A DNA stretch of 64,000 bases, taken from positions 124,001 through 188,000 of the forward strand of contig NZ_CP023277.1 of assembly GCF_003065385.1 (NCBI RefSeq). The letters are read 5' to 3'. The notes beneath the pieces were generated by a model. The model had not been told where the DNA came from and made no database searches. It saw only the letters and a list, made by a program, of their open reading frames with translations. Shown here piece after piece: positions 19,323 through 28,011 of the stretch; the first letter of the stretch is position 1, and each line of letters opens with the position of its first letter. The translations under genes and the position numbers were made by a program. This DNA is from Polynucleobacter acidiphobus (GTDB lineage Bacteria; Pseudomonadota; Gammaproteobacteria; Burkholderiales; Burkholderiaceae).

Positions 19323-19350
19323 GATACACTTGGCGTGGCGATAGTGTGTC
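19323..19350. promoter_or_regulatory. Inverted repeat upstream of fadD
   Basis: GATACACT (19323-19330) and AGTGTGTC (19343-19350) form an imperfect inverted repeat, 7 of 8 positions, with a 12-nt spacer, 26 bp before the fadD ATG. It may be an operator for a fatty-acid-responsive repressor; I cannot name the regulator. Confidence 0.3.
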
Positions 19351-19375
19351 AATTAAAAAAGTGTAATAAATACCA

Positions 19376-21082
19376 ATGATTACAAATAAACCTTGGTTTT
19401 CATCCTACCCGAGGGGCGTTCCCCACCATCTGAGTTATGACCGGTATGGCTCACTCTTGGATTTACTCGATGAGTCATTTGAAACGCATCGGGAGCGACC
19501 CGCGTATTGGTGTATGGGCAAGCACTTTTCCTATGAAGCCATTGATATGGCTTCTATGCAATTAGCCAGTTATTTGCAAAGCCTTGGTCTTTCGAAGGGC
19601 GCTCGGGTTGCAATCATGCTGCCCAATATTCCGCAATATCCGATGGCTTTGTATGGCGTACTGCGAGCAGGTTTTATTGTGGTGAGTATCAATCCCTTGT
19701 ACACCCCGCGTGAGTTAGCAGCCCAACTAAGCGATTGCGGGGCGGAGGCTATTTTGCTTTTGGAGCATTTTGGAAAAACCCTTGAAGATGCCTTTGCAAT
19801 TGAGGGTCAAGCAATAGCAATAAAACACGCAGTGATCACGAGTATTGCGCAGATGCTGGGTTGGAAGGGCCCCTGGTTAGATCGTTTTATACGAACCTTT
19901 AAGCGCAAAGTCATTCCTTATTCCTTGCCTACGCAAGTTGGCACGATTCAATTTACCGCTGCCTTAGAGCAGGGCGCACAACAAGCTTATGAGCGTCCAC
20001 ATTGTTCTCAGGATGATATTGCCCTATTGCAATACACCGGCGGAACTACCGGGATTTCAAAGGGTGCCATATTGACCCATCGCAATTTAATTGCCAATGT
20101 ATTGCAAATTGAGGCCTGGTTAAAACCGATTGAACAACGCAAAACCATTACCGCTTGGCATTTTTTGTGCGCACTTCCCATGTATCACATCTTTGCACTC
20201 ACGGGTTGTGGATTATTGGGCATGCGCCTGGGCGCCCGAATTCTGTTGGTTCCAAATGCGCGGGATTTACAAAACTTAATTGGGATTTTGAAAGAGTTTC
20301 CGGAGATCAACATGTTTCCGGGAGTCAATACTTTATTTGCTGCTCTTTTGAACAATCCCAAATTTGCTCAATTGGATTTTTCTCAGTGGGCACTAACGAT
20401 TGGTGGTGGCATGGCAGTGCAACGCTCTGTTGCACAACGTTGGCAAGAATTAACTGGTACGGTCATTACCGAGGGCTACGGCCTTTCTGAAACCTCTCCA
20501 GTTGCATCATGCAATACCCCCTTGGCAACGGAGTTCACCGGCTCAATCGGCCTACCCTTGCCCGATACTGAGATGTGTATTCGGGATGAAGAGGGTAAGG
20601 ATTTGGCGGTTGGCGAGATTGGCGAGATTTATATTCGGGGTCCGCAGGTCATGCGCGGTTATTGGCAACAAGAATCTGAAACCCAGAACGTGTTGGGCGC
20701 CGATGGATTCTTTCGAACGGGCGATATCGGCGTGATGGATGAGGCTGGTTATTTCCGAATTGTGGATCGTAAGAAAGACATGATTTTGGTGGCTGGCTTT
20801 AATGTCTTTCCAAATGAGGTCGAGGATGTAGTTGCCTTAGTTCCTGGGGTTCTTGAATGTGCAGTGGTTGGCATTCGTCAAGGTGCGATGTGTGAGGCGG
20901 TCAAGTTATTCGTAGTGCGAGAAGACCCTTCGATTACCGAAGAACAAATTATGGAAGTTTGCAATCGCGAATTAACGCACTACAAACGCCCAACACAAAT
21001 TGAGTTTCGAGAGAGCTTGCCTAAGAATAATGTGGGTAAGATTCTGCGTCGAGTCTTGCGTGACGAAAGTCAATCAGGGTAG
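19376..21082 (+). CDS. fadD: Long-chain fatty-acid--CoA ligase
   Basis: FadD activates fatty acids to acyl-CoA via acyl-adenylate, peripheral to the inner membrane, and feeds beta-oxidation. It has 568 residues, the usual length. The AMP-binding motif YTGGTTGISKGAILTHRN starts at residue 220. EGYGLSETSP, the acyl-selectivity block FRTGDIGVMDEAGYFRIVDRKKDMI and PKNNVGKILRRVLRDE with the catalytic Lys follow. The start fits FadD proteins (KPWFSSYPRGVP), although no Shine-Dalgarno precedes it. It overlaps bioD tail to tail by 9 bp. Confidence 0.95.
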   Translation: MITNKPWFSSYPRGVPHHLSYDRYGSLLDLLDESFETHRERPAYWCMGKHFSYEAIDMASMQLASYLQSLGLSKGARVAIMLPNIPQYPMALYGVLRAGFIVVSINPLYTPRELAAQLSDCGAEAILLLEHFGKTLEDAFAIEGQAIAIKHAVITSIAQMLGWKGPWLDRFIRTFKRKVIPYSLPTQVGTIQFTAALEQGAQQAYERPHCSQDDIALLQYTGGTTGISKGAILTHRNLIANVLQIEAWLKPIEQRKTITAWHFLCALPMYHIFALTGCGLLGMRLGARILLVPNARDLQNLIGILKEFPEINMFPGVNTLFAALLNNPKFAQLDFSQWALTIGGGMAVQRSVAQRWQELTGTVITEGYGLSETSPVASCNTPLATEFTGSIGLPLPDTEMCIRDEEGKDLAVGEIGEIYIRGPQVMRGYWQQESETQNVLGADGFFRTGDIGVMDEAGYFRIVDRKKDMILVAGFNVFPNEVEDVVALVPGVLECAVVGIRQGAMCEAVKLFVVREDPSITEEQIMEVCNRELTHYKRPTQIEFRESLPKNNVGKILRRVLRDESQSG

Positions 21083-21784
21083 TGTGATTGCAGCGGCAGC
21101 AAATTGAATGGCTTCAATTGAATAGGGTGTATTTGTTTTTTTCTGTAGGCTTGGCGGTAAATGCGCAATGCTTCCCAATAGGGGCGCCTTGATTCGATTC
21201 TGAAGCGTCGTAATGTTTTCGTTTAAGTAGAGCATCTTAGGATCGATGCAATTTGCGACCCAACCGACCAGCTTGAGGCCGCGTTGCTCAATGGCTTCTA
21301 CCGTCAGTAATGTGTGATTGATGCAACCCAAACGCATCCCTACGGTCAGAATTACTGGTGCTTGAATACGTACAGCAAATGTAGATAAGTCATGATGATC
21401 GTCGATCGGTGTTAGAAATCCACCAGCACCTTCGGCAATGACATGGGCGATTTGTGTTTGTAGTGTTTGATAAGCTTGCACCATGCGATCGAGTTCTAAG
21501 TGCTTGCTATGTTCGGCAGCCACCAGATGAGGTGCAGCTGGAGTATCCAATAAATAAGGGCAAATCATACTTTGAGGAATTGCCGGATCTTGGACTAGCG
21601 CATAGGTCTCTAAATCCTCATTACTGGATATGCCCGCATGATTGCGATAAGTTCCGGCAACCACTGGCTTATAGGCGCACGCTGAACCTGGATTGTGTAC
21701 ATTTAATTTATAGACCAATGCAGCGGTGACTAAGGTTTTGCCAATCTCAGTATCCGTGCCGGTGACAAAGTAGGAGTGGCTCAT
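21074..21784 (-). CDS. bioD: Dethiobiotin synthetase
   Basis: BioD closes the ureido ring of 7,8-diaminopelargonic acid with CO2 and ATP. The 236-residue protein has the P-loop GTDTEIGKT (9-17), YKPVVAGT with the substrate-binding Lys, and VIAEGAGGFLTPI. It is the last gene of the minus-strand bioA-bioF-bioD run. Its start overlaps the bioF end by 4 bp and its 3' end overlaps fadD on the other strand by 9 bp. Confidence 0.95.
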   Translation of the reverse strand: MSHSYFVTGTDTEIGKTLVTAALVYKLNVHNPGSACAYKPVVAGTYRNHAGISSNEDLETYALVQDPAIPQSMICPYLLDTPAAPHLVAAEHSKHLELDRMVQAYQTLQTQIAHVIAEGAGGFLTPIDDHHDLSTFAVRIQAPVILTVGMRLGCINHTLLTVEAIEQRGLKLVGWVANCIDPKMLYLNENITTLQNRIKAPLLGSIAHLPPSLQKKTNTPYSIEAIQFAAAAITLP

Positions 21785-22992
21785 GATTTTGGCAAAGAGG
21801 TTTCGAGATCAGACAGCACCTTGCAGAGCCCCAGAATCTGTTCTTTAGTATGTGCGGCCGATAAGGTCATCCGTAAGCGTGCCATGCCTTTAGGAACAGT
21901 GGGCGGACGAATTGCGGGTATCCAATATCCCAATTGATCTAGGGCTCGTGCAAGTTGTAAGGCAGTCTCATTACTGCCAACCACAATGGGCTGAATCGCG
22001 GTACCTGATTTCAATCGGTTCCAACGCTTAAAAGTAGAACCTTCTTTCCAAAGCGCGATATTGCCATGTAAACGAGCTCGTAATTCTTGCCCGAGCTCTC
22101 CTTCGATTAGAGAAACACTGCGTAGCACGGCAAAAGCCAATGCAGGTGAGCTGGCTGTACTGTAGATATAGGGCCTTGCTTTCTGAATGAGCCATGCGAT
22201 GATTTTTTCATGGGCGCAAACAAAGGCACCATTGAGACCAGCGGCTTTGCCCAGCGTACCAATATAGATAATTCGATCTGAGCAAATTGTTTGATCTTCC
22301 AAAATTCCATACCCATGCTTGCCGAGCACACCAAATCCATGCGCATCATCAATCATGAGGAGCGCATCGTATTGATTGGCTAGGCGTAAGAGCTCTTGAG
22401 CTGGCGCGAGATCGCCATCCATACTGAAGACCCCATCGGTCACGATGAGTTTGTTTGGGGCGGTGTCATGACTTAAGACCTCTTCAAGCTCTGTAAGGTG
22501 ATGGTGATCAAAGACATGCACTTCGATTGATGCCTGTGCTTTTGCTAAGCGAATGCCATCAATTAGAGATGCGTGATTAAGGGCAGCAGAATAAATACTT
22601 GTTTTTCCCCCGATCAAGCTCAGGGCAGTAATGGCGCTGATGTTAGCCAGGTAGCCGGTGGAGAAAAATAAAGCACGCGCATTTGGAATGGCACCGGCTT
22701 GAGTCGATGCTAATTTTGCTTCGAGCTCATCATGAATCGCATGATGACCACTAATTAAATGCGAGGCTCCACTGCCCGTACCAAAACGACTAGCTCCTTC
22801 GGAGAGGGCTGTAATCAATTCAGGATGATTGGCAAGCCCTAGGTAATCATTGCTACAAAATGCCAGCAATGGTTTTCCTCCAATTTGGATCTCAGTACCA
22901 CATGGGGTATCGACTGAGCGAATCGAGCGACGCAGTAATTCACGATCGAGTGTTACTAGTTCCGTATCAATTTGATTAAGAGCAAAGGACAT
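21781..22992 (-). CDS. bioF: 8-amino-7-oxononanoate synthase
   Basis: BioF is a PLP enzyme that joins pimeloyl thioester and alanine. The open frame extends upstream to 23115, overlapping bioA by about 110 bp. The ATG at 22992 gives MSFALNQIDTELVTLDRELL, the normal N-terminus, and a 403-residue protein of family length, so it is chosen; the bioA stop is then 13 bp upstream. The sequence shows FCSNDYLGLANHPEL, GTGSGASHLISGHH, DDAHGFGVLG and the PLP-lysine motif IGTLGKAAG. It lies between bioA and bioD in one likely transcript. Confidence 0.94.
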   Translation of the reverse strand: MSFALNQIDTELVTLDRELLRRSIRSVDTPCGTEIQIGGKPLLAFCSNDYLGLANHPELITALSEGASRFGTGSGASHLISGHHAIHDELEAKLASTQAGAIPNARALFFSTGYLANISAITALSLIGGKTSIYSAALNHASLIDGIRLAKAQASIEVHVFDHHHLTELEEVLSHDTAPNKLIVTDGVFSMDGDLAPAQELLRLANQYDALLMIDDAHGFGVLGKHGYGILEDQTICSDRIIYIGTLGKAAGLNGAFVCAHEKIIAWLIQKARPYIYSTASSPALAFAVLRSVSLIEGELGQELRARLHGNIALWKEGSTFKRWNRLKSGTAIQPIVVGSNETALQLARALDQLGYWIPAIRPPTVPKGMARLRMTLSAAHTKEQILGLCKVLSDLETSLPKS

Positions 22993-23005
22993 ACGTAATA
23001 TGGAA

Positions 23006-24352
23006 TCAGGACTTTTGCAAAACAGTATGCAAGGTTCGTTCAATCGCACGACCCATCTGTTGGATTTCATCGGCAGAGAGAATATAAGGCGGCATGACAT
23101 AGACTGTGCGACCAATAGGTCGAATCAACACGCCCTCTTGTAAGCCCTGCTGAAACATTTCTTTGGAGAATGAGCCTGGATTTGAAATCGCAGATGCGTT
23201 GACATCAAACGCAAAGATCATTCCTTGTTGACGAACATGTTCAATCGATGCGAGATCACGGGTCCATGCGAATGCTTCTTGGATCGATTGACTGCGGACT
23301 TTATTTTTCTTTAGTACGTCATCCTCTTGAAAAATATCTAATCCTGCGAGTGCAGCGCGACACGCTAATGGGTTGCCAGTGTATGAGTGCGAATGCAAAA
23401 AAGTGGCTGACATGCGGTCACTGTAAAAGGCGGAGTAAATCGTATCGGTGCTCAAACAAATGGATAGCGGTAAATAACCGGCACTGATTCCTTTGGATAG
23501 GGTCATAAGATCCGGCCAAATACCGGCTTGCTCACAGGCAAAGAATGTGCCTGTCCGACCACAGCCAACTGCGATTTCATCGGCAATTAGATGAACGTCA
23601 TATTGCTCGCATAGTTGCTTCGCTCTTTTCACATACCGTGGCGCATGCATTGCCATTTGGCCTGCGCATTGCACTAGGGGCTCAATGATCAAGGCCGCTA
23701 TCGTTTGATGGTGCTGGGCTAAACACTCCTCAAGATTTTGGAGCGCTAAATCAATGATTTCCTCGCTGGAGACCTGGTTGGTTGCGGCCCGAGAATCGGG
23801 TGACATTACGATATGAACCGGATTGAGAAGTGATCCATAGGCATCACGAAATACCGATACATCCGTTACGCTGAGTGCGCCTAGGGTTTCTCCATGGTAG
23901 CTATTCGCTAAGCAAATAAACTCTTTTTTATTGGGTTTCCCCTGAATTTTCCAAAAGTGATGACTCATCTTGAGCGCAATTTCGACTGCTGAAGCACCGT
24001 CGCTAGCATAAAACGCATGGCCTAATTGACCATTTGTTAGTGCACTTAAACGTTCTGATAGCTCAACCACTGGTTGATGGGTAAATCCAGCAAGCATTAC
24101 ATGCTCAATGCAGTTGAGTTGCTCTGCGATTGCTTGATTGATGCGCGGATTAGCGTGACCAAACAAATTGGTCCACCACGAACTAATTGCATCAATGAAG
24201 CGCCGTCCTTGATCGTCGCAAAGCCACGCACCTTTTCCCGAGGTAATCGCAATTAATGGATAAGCCTCGTGGTCTTTCATTTGGGTGCAGGGTTGCCAAA
24301 CCGAAGCAAGGCTTCGACTGACCCAGTCTAAGGAATGACCCGGTTTATTCAT
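23006..24352 (-). CDS. bioA: Adenosylmethionine--8-amino-7-oxononanoate aminotransferase
   Basis: BioA uses S-adenosylmethionine as amino donor to make diaminopelargonic acid. It has 448 residues, a fold-type I aminotransferase: WQPCTQMKDH (19-28) is the BioA-specific start, SSWWTNLFGH (57-66) follows, IADEIAVGCGRTG (256-268) carries the PLP Asp, and Lys287 in TLSKGISAGYLPL is the PLP-binding lysine. It is the first gene of bioA-F-D and divergent from bioB, with 80 bp between the start codons. Neither bioC nor bioH is in the window. Confidence 0.96.
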   Translation of the reverse strand: MNKPGHSLDWVSRSLASVWQPCTQMKDHEAYPLIAITSGKGAWLCDDQGRRFIDAISSWWTNLFGHANPRINQAIAEQLNCIEHVMLAGFTHQPVVELSERLSALTNGQLGHAFYASDGASAVEIALKMSHHFWKIQGKPNKKEFICLANSYHGETLGALSVTDVSVFRDAYGSLLNPVHIVMSPDSRAATNQVSSEEIIDLALQNLEECLAQHHQTIAALIIEPLVQCAGQMAMHAPRYVKRAKQLCEQYDVHLIADEIAVGCGRTGTFFACEQAGIWPDLMTLSKGISAGYLPLSICLSTDTIYSAFYSDRMSATFLHSHSYTGNPLACRAALAGLDIFQEDDVLKKNKVRSQSIQEAFAWTRDLASIEHVRQQGMIFAFDVNASAISNPGSFSKEMFQQGLQEGVLIRPIGRTVYVMPPYILSADEIQQMGRAIERTLHTVLQKS

Positions 24353-24404
24353 TGGCGCAGGTGTGGATTATTTCAAAATGAAGCAGCATATCTGGTATGT
24401 TATT

Positions 24405-24432
24405 GGTTTTATAGTCCAGTCCCGATAAAACC
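24405..24432. promoter_or_regulatory. Perfect inverted repeat against the bioB start codon
   Basis: GGTTTTAT (24405-24412) and ATAAAACC (24425-24432) are perfect 8-bp arms around a 12-nt spacer. The right arm ends immediately before the bioB ATG at 24433. A TATAGT (24410-24415) inside the left arm could be the bioB -10. The site lies in the bioA/bioB divergent region, where the E. coli biotin operator also lies, but the half-site order differs from the E. coli BirA box. It is either an operator or an RNA hairpin masking the start. Confidence 0.5.
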
Positions 24433-25452
24433 ATGTCAGCATCACCAACGATCTCACCATTGGTTCAGGTTAAGCCAAGCTCACCCACCGCCTATCCAAT
24501 CTGGACACTGGAGCAGGTCGCAGCATTATTTGAGCTCCCATTTCATGAGTTGATGTTTCGAGCCCAAGAAACGCATCGCCAATATTTTCCAGAGGGTGAT
24601 GTGGAATTGGCCACCCTGTTATCAATTAAGACCGGGGGTTGTCCGGAGGATTGCGGCTATTGTCCCCAAGCGGCGCGTTATCACACCGATGTGAAGGCAA
24701 CCAAACTCTTGGAATTAGATGAGGTGCTAGAGGCTGCTAGGGCAGCCAAAGCGGCTGGCTCCAACAGGTTTTGTATGGGTGCTGCGTGGCGGGAGCCCAA
24801 GGATCGTGATGTGGAAAAAGTAGCCGCCATGATTCGGGGTGTTAAGGAGTTAGGCCTTGAGACTTGCGCTACGCTTGGAATGCTAGAAGCCAGTCAGGCT
24901 AAGGCTTTGCGGGATGCGGGCTTGGATTTTTATAACCATAATCTAGACACCAGTGAAGATTTTTATCCAAATGTGATTCAGACCCGCAACTACCAGGATC
25001 GCTTGGATACTTTGCAGCATGTTCGGGATGCTGGGATGTCGGTATGCTGCGGCGGGATTGTGGGGATGGGGGAATCGAGGGAGCAGCGCGTAGCATTCAT
25101 TGCACGTTTGGCGAATCTAAATCCTTACCCAGAATCCGTGCCCATTAATCATTTGGTTCCGGTAGCCGGCACCCCCTTGGCCGATCAGCCCAAATTAGAC
25201 CCCTTGGAATTTGTGCGCACCATCGCCGTTGCTCGAATTACGATGCCTAATGCCCGAGTTCGATTATCAGCGGGTCGTCAAGAGCTTGGAAAAGCCGTGC
25301 AAGCCATGTGTTTTCAGGCGGGCGCAAACTCCATCTTCTATGGCGACCAGTTGCTCACCACCGGCAATCCAGAGGCGTTGGCCGATCGCCAATTGCTCGC
25401 AGAACTTGGCCTAAAAACCAAGGAAAGCTGCAAGGCTGAAGTGCAAGTATGA
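24433..25452 (+). CDS. bioB: Biotin synthase
   Basis: BioB is a radical-SAM enzyme that inserts sulfur into dethiobiotin. It has 339 residues. The SAM cluster cysteines are C70, C74 and C77 in [42 protein letters not shown] and RLSAGR with the [2Fe-2S] ligands follow. No Shine-Dalgarno precedes the ATG, because the inverted-repeat arm occupies that position. It is separated from the other bio genes by divergent orientation, and its stop overlaps the coq7 start (ATGA, 4 bp). Confidence 0.96.
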   Translation: MSASPTISPLVQVKPSSPTAYPIWTLEQVAALFELPFHELMFRAQETHRQYFPEGDVELATLLSIKTGGCPEDCGYCPQAARYHTDVKATKLLELDEVLEAARAAKAAGSNRFCMGAAWREPKDRDVEKVAAMIRGVKELGLETCATLGMLEASQAKALRDAGLDFYNHNLDTSEDFYPNVIQTRNYQDRLDTLQHVRDAGMSVCCGGIVGMGESREQRVAFIARLANLNPYPESVPINHLVPVAGTPLADQPKLDPLEFVRTIAVARITMPNARVRLSAGRQELGKAVQAMCFQAGANSIFYGDQLLTTGNPEALADRQLLAELGLKTKESCKAEVQV

Positions 25453-26132
25453 GTCGTTCAAGCCCTATCAACCTGAGCCCAATTGATCGTTTGATTGGTG
25501 AGTTTGATACTGCGTTGCGGGCAATTGCCGGAGGTGCCAATTACAGTCGGCCAGTCCCCAAGGCCAATATTCAAAAAGGATTAAATGAAGAGCAAGTGCT
25601 CACTTCAGATCTTGATTTAAGCCCCCAAGACCGCACCCATGTAGCAGGCTTAATGCGCGTCAATCACGTTGGGGAGGTCTGTGCCCAGGCGCTCTACCAA
25701 TCTCAAAAATTACTAGCTAAGACGCCCGAAACCCGAGCCTTATTGGATCAGGCAGCAAAAGAAGAAATGGATCACATGGCATGGTGCGAGGAGCGTCTCA
25801 AAGAGCTGGACTCTCGCCCGAGTCTGTTGAATCCATTGTGGTATGCGGGGGCCTTTGGAATCGGACTGGTCGCGGGCTTAGCGGGTGACCGTTGGAGCTT
25901 AGGATTTGTGGCAGAAACAGAGAAGCAGGTGGAGCGGCACTTGGATGATCATCTTGAGAAGCTTCCTGAAGCCGACCTTCGTTCCCGAGCCATTGTGGAG
26001 CAGATGCGGATTGATGAAATTGAGCACGGCGCAAGCGCAATGGCTGCTGGTGGGCAAGAATTACCCCGGCCCATTCAGACGCTCATGGCGGGAATTTCCA
26101 AAATCATGACAACGACCGCTTATAAAATCTAG
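25449..26132 (+). CDS. coq7: Coq7-type 2-polyprenyl-3-methyl-6-methoxy-1,4-benzoquinone monooxygenase
   Basis: This is a di-iron hydroxylase that adds the C6 hydroxyl in ubiquinone synthesis, replacing UbiF in many betaproteobacteria. The 227-residue protein has a two-fold E/ExxH pattern: [30 protein letters not shown] and the C-terminal [13 protein letters not shown] membrane-dipping helix is plausible around [15 protein letters not shown]. Its start overlaps bioB by 4 bp, an unusual pairing of biotin and quinone genes that probably only reflects compaction. Confidence 0.94.
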   Translation: MSRSSPINLSPIDRLIGEFDTALRAIAGGANYSRPVPKANIQKGLNEEQVLTSDLDLSPQDRTHVAGLMRVNHVGEVCAQALYQSQKLLAKTPETRALLDQAAKEEMDHMAWCEERLKELDSRPSLLNPLWYAGAFGIGLVAGLAGDRWSLGFVAETEKQVERHLDDHLEKLPEADLRSRAIVEQMRIDEIEHGASAMAAGGQELPRPIQTLMAGISKIMTTTAYKI

Positions 26133-26202
26133 TATTACTGTTCTTTTATACAGGCTTTTCAGGGCATTCCCCTTATATACCTAAAGACGTATCTTAGCTA
26201 TA

Positions 26203-26277
26203 GATTACAAGTACTTGTTTTAGGTCATAATTTTAATTTACGATTATTTTGCAAAGCTTCTCTAAGTATTTGTAATC
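26203..26277. repeat. Long inverted repeat in the coq7-mraZ gap
   Basis: GATTACAAGTACTT (26203-26216) is the reverse complement of AAGTATTTGTAATC (26264-26277) at 13 of 14 positions, and the one mismatch would be a G-U pair in RNA. The 47-nt spacer is AT-rich. The left arm contains the start of a 12-bp perfect palindrome, ACAAGTACTTGT (26207-26218). The role is unknown. Confidence 0.45.
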
Positions 26278-26312
26278 ACTAGAGAATTTCCTAAAAATTT
26301 ACCCAAAAATAC

Positions 26313-26341
26313 TTGACCCTGTAGGAAGCTTCCTCTAAAGT
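26313..26341 (+). promoter_or_regulatory. Candidate main promoter of the dcw cluster
   Basis: TTGACC (26313-26318), 17 nt, then TAAAGT (26336-26341) fits a sigma-70 promoter, with transcription starting near 26348. A perfect 12-bp palindrome AGGAAGCTTCCT (26323-26334) fills most of the spacer and may bind a regulator. The direct repeats of the MraZ operator begin inside the -10. Confidence 0.55.
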
Positions 26342-26365
26342 GGGAGGAAGTGTGAAAAAGTGGGG
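26341..26365 (+). promoter_or_regulatory. MraZ operator (three 10-bp direct repeats)
   Basis: TGGGA (26341), TGTGA (26351) and TGGGG (26361) occur at exact 10-bp intervals, i.e. TGGGN boxes with 5-nt spacers, the known MraZ-binding pattern in E. coli and Mycoplasma. The middle box departs by one base. The last box also supplies the GGGG Shine-Dalgarno of mraZ, so MraZ binding would block both promoter and start region. Confidence 0.75.
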
Positions 26366-26371
26366 TAAATT

Positions 26372-26800
26372 TTGTTTCAAGGCGCTTCAGCTCTCAATCT
26401 CGACGCAAAAGGTCGTATGTCGGTGCCGGCAAGGCATCGTGATGCCTTATTGCTGCAGGGGGAAGGTCGCGTCACGCTAACCAAGCACCCCGACGGGTGT
26501 TTGTTGCTATTTCCTAGGCCCGAGTGGGAAGCATTTCGGGCTCGGGTTGCGCAATTACCAATGGATGCACATTGGTGGCGCCGAATCTTCTTGGGTAATG
26601 CTGCGGAAATTGATTTAGATGGCGCCGGACGCATTCTGATCACGCCCGAGCTACGCACCGCTGCAAACATTGAACGTGAAATTATGTTGTTGGGTATGGG
26701 TTCGCATCTAGAGATCTGGGATGCAAACACCTATGCAGCAAAAGAGCAGGCGGCAATTGCGCAGGGCATGCCAGACGCATTAAAACAATTTACCTTTTGA
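26372..26800 (+). CDS. mraZ: Transcriptional regulator MraZ
   Basis: MraZ is an AbrB-like ring-forming DNA-binding protein that represses the dcw cluster and acts on its own promoter. It has 142 residues. The start is TTG at 26372, giving [19 protein letters not shown], which matches the canonical MraZ N-terminus with the first DxxxR motif (DAKGR). The second copy is [15 protein letters not shown]. The GGGG 6 nt upstream is the ribosome site and part of the operator. No ATG fits better. rsmH follows after 12 bp. Confidence 0.95.
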   Translation: MFQGASALNLDAKGRMSVPARHRDALLLQGEGRVTLTKHPDGCLLLFPRPEWEAFRARVAQLPMDAHWWRRIFLGNAAEIDLDGAGRILITPELRTAANIEREIMLLGMGSHLEIWDANTYAAKEQAAIAQGMPDALKQFTF

Positions 26801-26812
26801 TGATCGGGCGCC

Positions 26813-27748
26813 ATGAACAACATCCATCGCCCAGTATTACTGGCCGAGGCAGTCACCGCCATGATCAGCGGACCATCCTTTCAGCCCAACTCTGCCGTAC
26901 TAATCGATGGAACCTTCGGTCGAGGTGGTCATACGCAAGCGCTCTTGGATGTGCTTGGCAAGGAGAGCAAGCTCGTCGCATTCGACAAAGATCCAGAGGC
27001 CATTGCCAAAGCCCAATCGCTTTGCGATCCACGTCTGCAAATCATTCACTCAAGTTTTGCCAACATCGAGCAGCATATTCAGAGGGCATCGGTCGATGCA
27101 GTGTTACTCGACTTGGGAATCAGCTCACCGCAAATCGATACACCGGAGCGGGGATTCTCATTTCGGTTCGAGGGCCCGCTTGATATGCGTATGGATACGA
27201 CACGCGGAATCTCAGCACAGGAATGGCTCGCCAGCGCAGCCGTCGATGAGATTGCGCAGGTAATTAAAACCTTTGGTGAGGAGCGCTTTGCATCATCCAT
27301 TGCGCGAGCAATTGTGAAACAACGCGAAGAAGGACATCCTGTTCAAACTACCAAAGCCTTGGCAGATTTGATTGCAAGTGTAGTGAAAACACGTGAACCA
27401 GGACAAGATCCAGCAACCCGCACCTTTCAAGCCATTCGGATTTTTATCAATCAAGAATTGACTGATCTTGAGAAGGGCCTATCCGCCGCTCTAAACGTAT
27501 TAAAAGCTGGCGGTCGATTGGTAGTGATTAGTTTTCATTCATTGGAAGACCGTATTGTTAAGCAGTTCATGCAAGCGCATGCGCAAGTGAACATCCCTCG
27601 AGAATTGCCCATACGAGCAAAAGATTTACCACAGGGTGATTTAGAAATCATTGCTCGGGTTAAGCCAAGTGATACCGAGATTAATGAAAATCCACGAGCC
27701 CGTTCAGGGGTGATGCGCGTTGCACAGAAAAGAGGCGCTCTCGTATGA
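26813..27748 (+). CDS. rsmH: 16S rRNA (cytosine(1402)-N(4))-methyltransferase
   Basis: RsmH (MraW) methylates C1402 of 16S rRNA. The 311-residue protein begins [13 protein letters not shown], with the SAM-binding [39 protein letters not shown] and the C-terminal [15 protein letters not shown]. It is in the dcw cluster as in most bacteria and overlaps ftsL by 4 bp. Confidence 0.97.
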   Translation: MNNIHRPVLLAEAVTAMISGPSFQPNSAVLIDGTFGRGGHTQALLDVLGKESKLVAFDKDPEAIAKAQSLCDPRLQIIHSSFANIEQHIQRASVDAVLLDLGISSPQIDTPERGFSFRFEGPLDMRMDTTRGISAQEWLASAAVDEIAQVIKTFGEERFASSIARAIVKQREEGHPVQTTKALADLIASVVKTREPGQDPATRTFQAIRIFINQELTDLEKGLSAALNVLKAGGRLVVISFHSLEDRIVKQFMQAHAQVNIPRELPIRAKDLPQGDLEIIARVKPSDTEINENPRARSGVMRVAQKRGALV

Positions 27749-28011
27749 ATCGCGCCACGCTTAGCCTGCTTGTATTACTACTCATTTGTGCATTGTCACT
27801 AGTAACCTCGCAACAGAAAACGAGAAAGTTATTTGTATCCTTGGAGCGTGCCCAAGCACAAGAGCGCAGGCTAAATCAAGAATGGCTCAGGTTAGAGTTT
27901 GAGCAGCGCAATCTTTCCAAATCGGCCCGAATTCGTGATGTGGCTCGTAATCAATTGCGGATGAGCCCGATTACTCCAGATCGTACTCTCTACTTTAAGG
28001 AAGGTCTATGA
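27745..28011 (+). CDS. ftsL: Cell division protein FtsL
   Basis: FtsL is a small bitopic membrane protein of the divisome that pairs with FtsB and FtsQ and helps activate FtsWI. It has 88 residues: a short N-terminus, one transmembrane helix (about residues 5-22, [17 protein letters not shown]) and a periplasmic coiled coil (about 28-65). The family is poorly conserved in sequence, so the call rests on topology, size and position between rsmH and ftsI, with 4-bp overlaps on both sides. Confidence 0.92.
   Translation: MNRATLSLLVLLLICALSLVTSQQKTRKLFVSLERAQAQERRLNQEWLRLEFEQRNLSKSARIRDVARNQLRMSPITPDRTLYFKEGL

Noticed and set aside
22993..23115. N-terminal extension of bioF (41 residues) overlapping bioA
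   Set aside because: The extension has no homologous look, overlaps bioA by about 110 bp and precedes a standard BioF N-terminus at 22992.
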